From the NCBI GenBank assembly GCA_003168315.1, contig PMSP01000046.1:1-6536 (forward strand): a DNA stretch of 6,536 nucleotides, written 5' to 3'. The position numbers and the translations under genes are program-made. This DNA comes from Opitutaceae bacterium. Its GTDB lineage: Bacteria > Verrucomicrobiota > Verrucomicrobiia > Opitutales > Opitutaceae. A model generated the notes under the pieces. The model did not search any database and had not been told where the DNA came from. It saw only the letters and a list, made by a program, of their open reading frames with translations. Numbering within the stretch: position 1 is the stretch's first letter; every line of letters begins with the position of its first letter. Of the stretch, positions 5,621 through 6,536 are shown piece by piece.

Positions 5621-6536
5621 ATGCCCTGGATCCAGGCGTACGCCCCGGTTGACGGCAGTATGGCGCTGTCGGCGGCCGTCGCCGCGGTCCCGCTCGCCGT
5701 CGTCTTCATCTGCCTTGCGCTCCTGAGGATGACGGCATTCGTCTCCTCGCTGCTCGCCCTTGTCGCCGCGATCGGCGTCTCCATCCTCGTCTGGGGGATG
5801 CCTCCCGGCCTTGCGGCCCTGTCTGCGCTCCACGGCGCGGCGTTCGGGCTCTTCCCGGTCTACTTCATAGTCCTGGCCACCCTTTTCCTCTACAACATCA
5901 CCGTCAAGGGGGGCCAGTTCGAGGTGATACGCGCGTCGCTCGCCGGCGTAACCTCGGACCGCAGGCTCCAGGCCCTCCTCATCGCATTCTGCTTCGGCGC
6001 CTTCATCGAGGGTGCGGCGGGATTCGGGACGCCGGTCGCCATCGCGGGGGCGACGCTCGTCGGGCTCGGATTTCGGCCCTTCTACGCCGCCGGCATCTGC
6101 CTCGTTGCGAACACCGCCCCCGTCGCGTTCGGCGCGATCGGCACCCCGATCGTGGCCCTGGGCGGCGTGATGGGCCTCCACGACGCCGGGCTCATGAAAC
6201 TCTCCGCGATGGTCGGCCACCAGCTGCCGTTCATCTCCCTCTTCGTTCCCCTCTACATCATCCTCATCATGGTGGGATTCAGGAGGACGGTTGAGGTCCT
6301 TCCCGCAATCATCACCTGCGGCGTCACCTTCGCCGGGTGCCAGTGGGCGACGGCCACCTTCCTCGGGCCCTACCTTCCCGACATCGTGGCGTCGCTCGCG
6401 TCCATGGGCGCTCTCGCGCTTCTGCTCAAGGTCTGGAGGCCGAGGAAAACCTACCGGTTTGACCACGAGCCCCCGCTGGACAGCGAGACGCACTCCTACA
6501 CGGGCGCCCAGGTCCTGCACGCGTGGATCCCCTACC
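5621..6536 (+). CDS. lctP: L-lactate permease, LctP/LldP family (N-terminal 305 residues; 3' end outside window)
   Basis: The frame opens with ATG at 5621 and stays open to the window edge; the family is usually about 550 aa, so just over half is present. The start is supported by the family N-terminus M-P-W-x-Q-x-Y-x-P. Hallmark blocks are GAFIEGAAGFGTPVAI (residues 126-141) and NTAPVAFGAIGTPI (164-177), both highly conserved in this permease family. Hydrophobic segments near 15-35, 39-59, 63-92, 118-150, 160-185, 203-222 and 227-245 fit an inner-membrane protein with many helices. Known members import lactate, and often glycolate, with protons. A loop rich in charged residues begins near 285. 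The gene follows the DUF1080 gene by 17 nt, with GGGACGAA before the ATG as a weak ribosome-binding site. Nothing seems broken. The exact substrate is inferred from family only. Confidence 0.95.
   Translation, partial: MPWIQAYAPVDGSMALSAAVAAVPLAVVFICLALLRMTAFVSSLLALVAAIGVSILVWGMPPGLAALSALHGAAFGLFPVYFIVLATLFLYNITVKGGQFEVIRASLAGVTSDRRLQALLIAFCFGAFIEGAAGFGTPVAIAGATLVGLGFRPFYAAGICLVANTAPVAFGAIGTPIVALGGVMGLHDAGLMKLSAMVGHQLPFISLFVPLYIILIMVGFRRTVEVLPAIITCGVTFAGCQWATATFLGPYLPDIVASLASMGALALLLKVWRPRKTYRFDHEPPLDSETHSYTGAQVLHAWIPY

Noticed and set aside
5318..6520. A 400-codon open frame on the minus strand opposite the DUF1080 and lactate permease genes.
   Set aside because: It is highly charged (Arg, Glu, Asp, Gly) as expected for the antisense of a hydrophobic membrane protein in GC-rich DNA. 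The plus-strand permease has diagnostic motifs.
1..6536. tRNA, rRNA, CRISPR repeats, insertion sequence ends and attachment sites.
   Set aside because: I saw no tandem spaced direct repeats, transposase or integrase motifs, or tRNA-like cloverleaf segments on either strand; almost all bases are inside the five genes.

Overview
This is a GC-rich (roughly two-thirds G+C), densely coded bacterial window holding five protein-coding genes and no RNA gene, mobile element or CRISPR array. A secreted DUF1080/3-keto-disaccharide hydrolase with a Gram-negative type signal peptide, a large secreted multihaem cytochrome c and a probable outer-membrane beta-barrel all indicate a diderm bacterium. The DUF1080 N-terminus (an L-T-A-A-E-R-S-D-G-W-R-L-L-F-D-G type opening) is of the kind common in Verrucomicrobiota and Planctomycetota, also seen in Acidobacteriota. 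I lean to Verrucomicrobiota, but this is a guess from protein style.

Left part (1-4306, + strand): the 3' end of a gene for a probable outer-membrane beta-barrel protein is followed after 18 nt by one very long gene of 1288 codons. Its product has a signal peptide, ten CxxCH haem-binding motifs between residues 82 and 787, and then a heme-free C-terminal region built of about six LVIVD-type beta-propeller repeats. The two genes are probably one transcription unit. They look like an envelope electron-transfer module, possibly a porin-cytochrome pair that carries electrons across the outer membrane; that role is inference.

Middle (4303-4889): a small EVE-domain (PUA-like fold) gene lies on the minus strand, tail-to-tail with the cytochrome gene. 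The two genes share a single CTAG as both stop codons. Upstream of the EVE gene is the only real intergenic region, 164 bp between divergent genes. It holds a 9-bp inverted repeat, an 8-bp direct repeat spaced 21 bp, and two overlapping GC-rich hairpins just ahead of the next start codon.

Right part (4890-6536, + strand): a secreted DUF1080 protein, then after 17 nt the first 305 codons of an L-lactate permease (LctP/LldP family), which runs off the window. The spacing suggests co-transcription. Together the pair suggests uptake and use of small carbon compounds: a secreted glycoside-cleaving enzyme and a carboxylate importer. With the cytochrome module nearby, a lactate-oxidising, respiratory lifestyle is plausible but not shown.

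There is no stretch over 300 bases without a gene. No convincing sigma-70 type promoter or rho-independent terminator was found, and none of the visible starts has a strong Shine-Dalgarno sequence.
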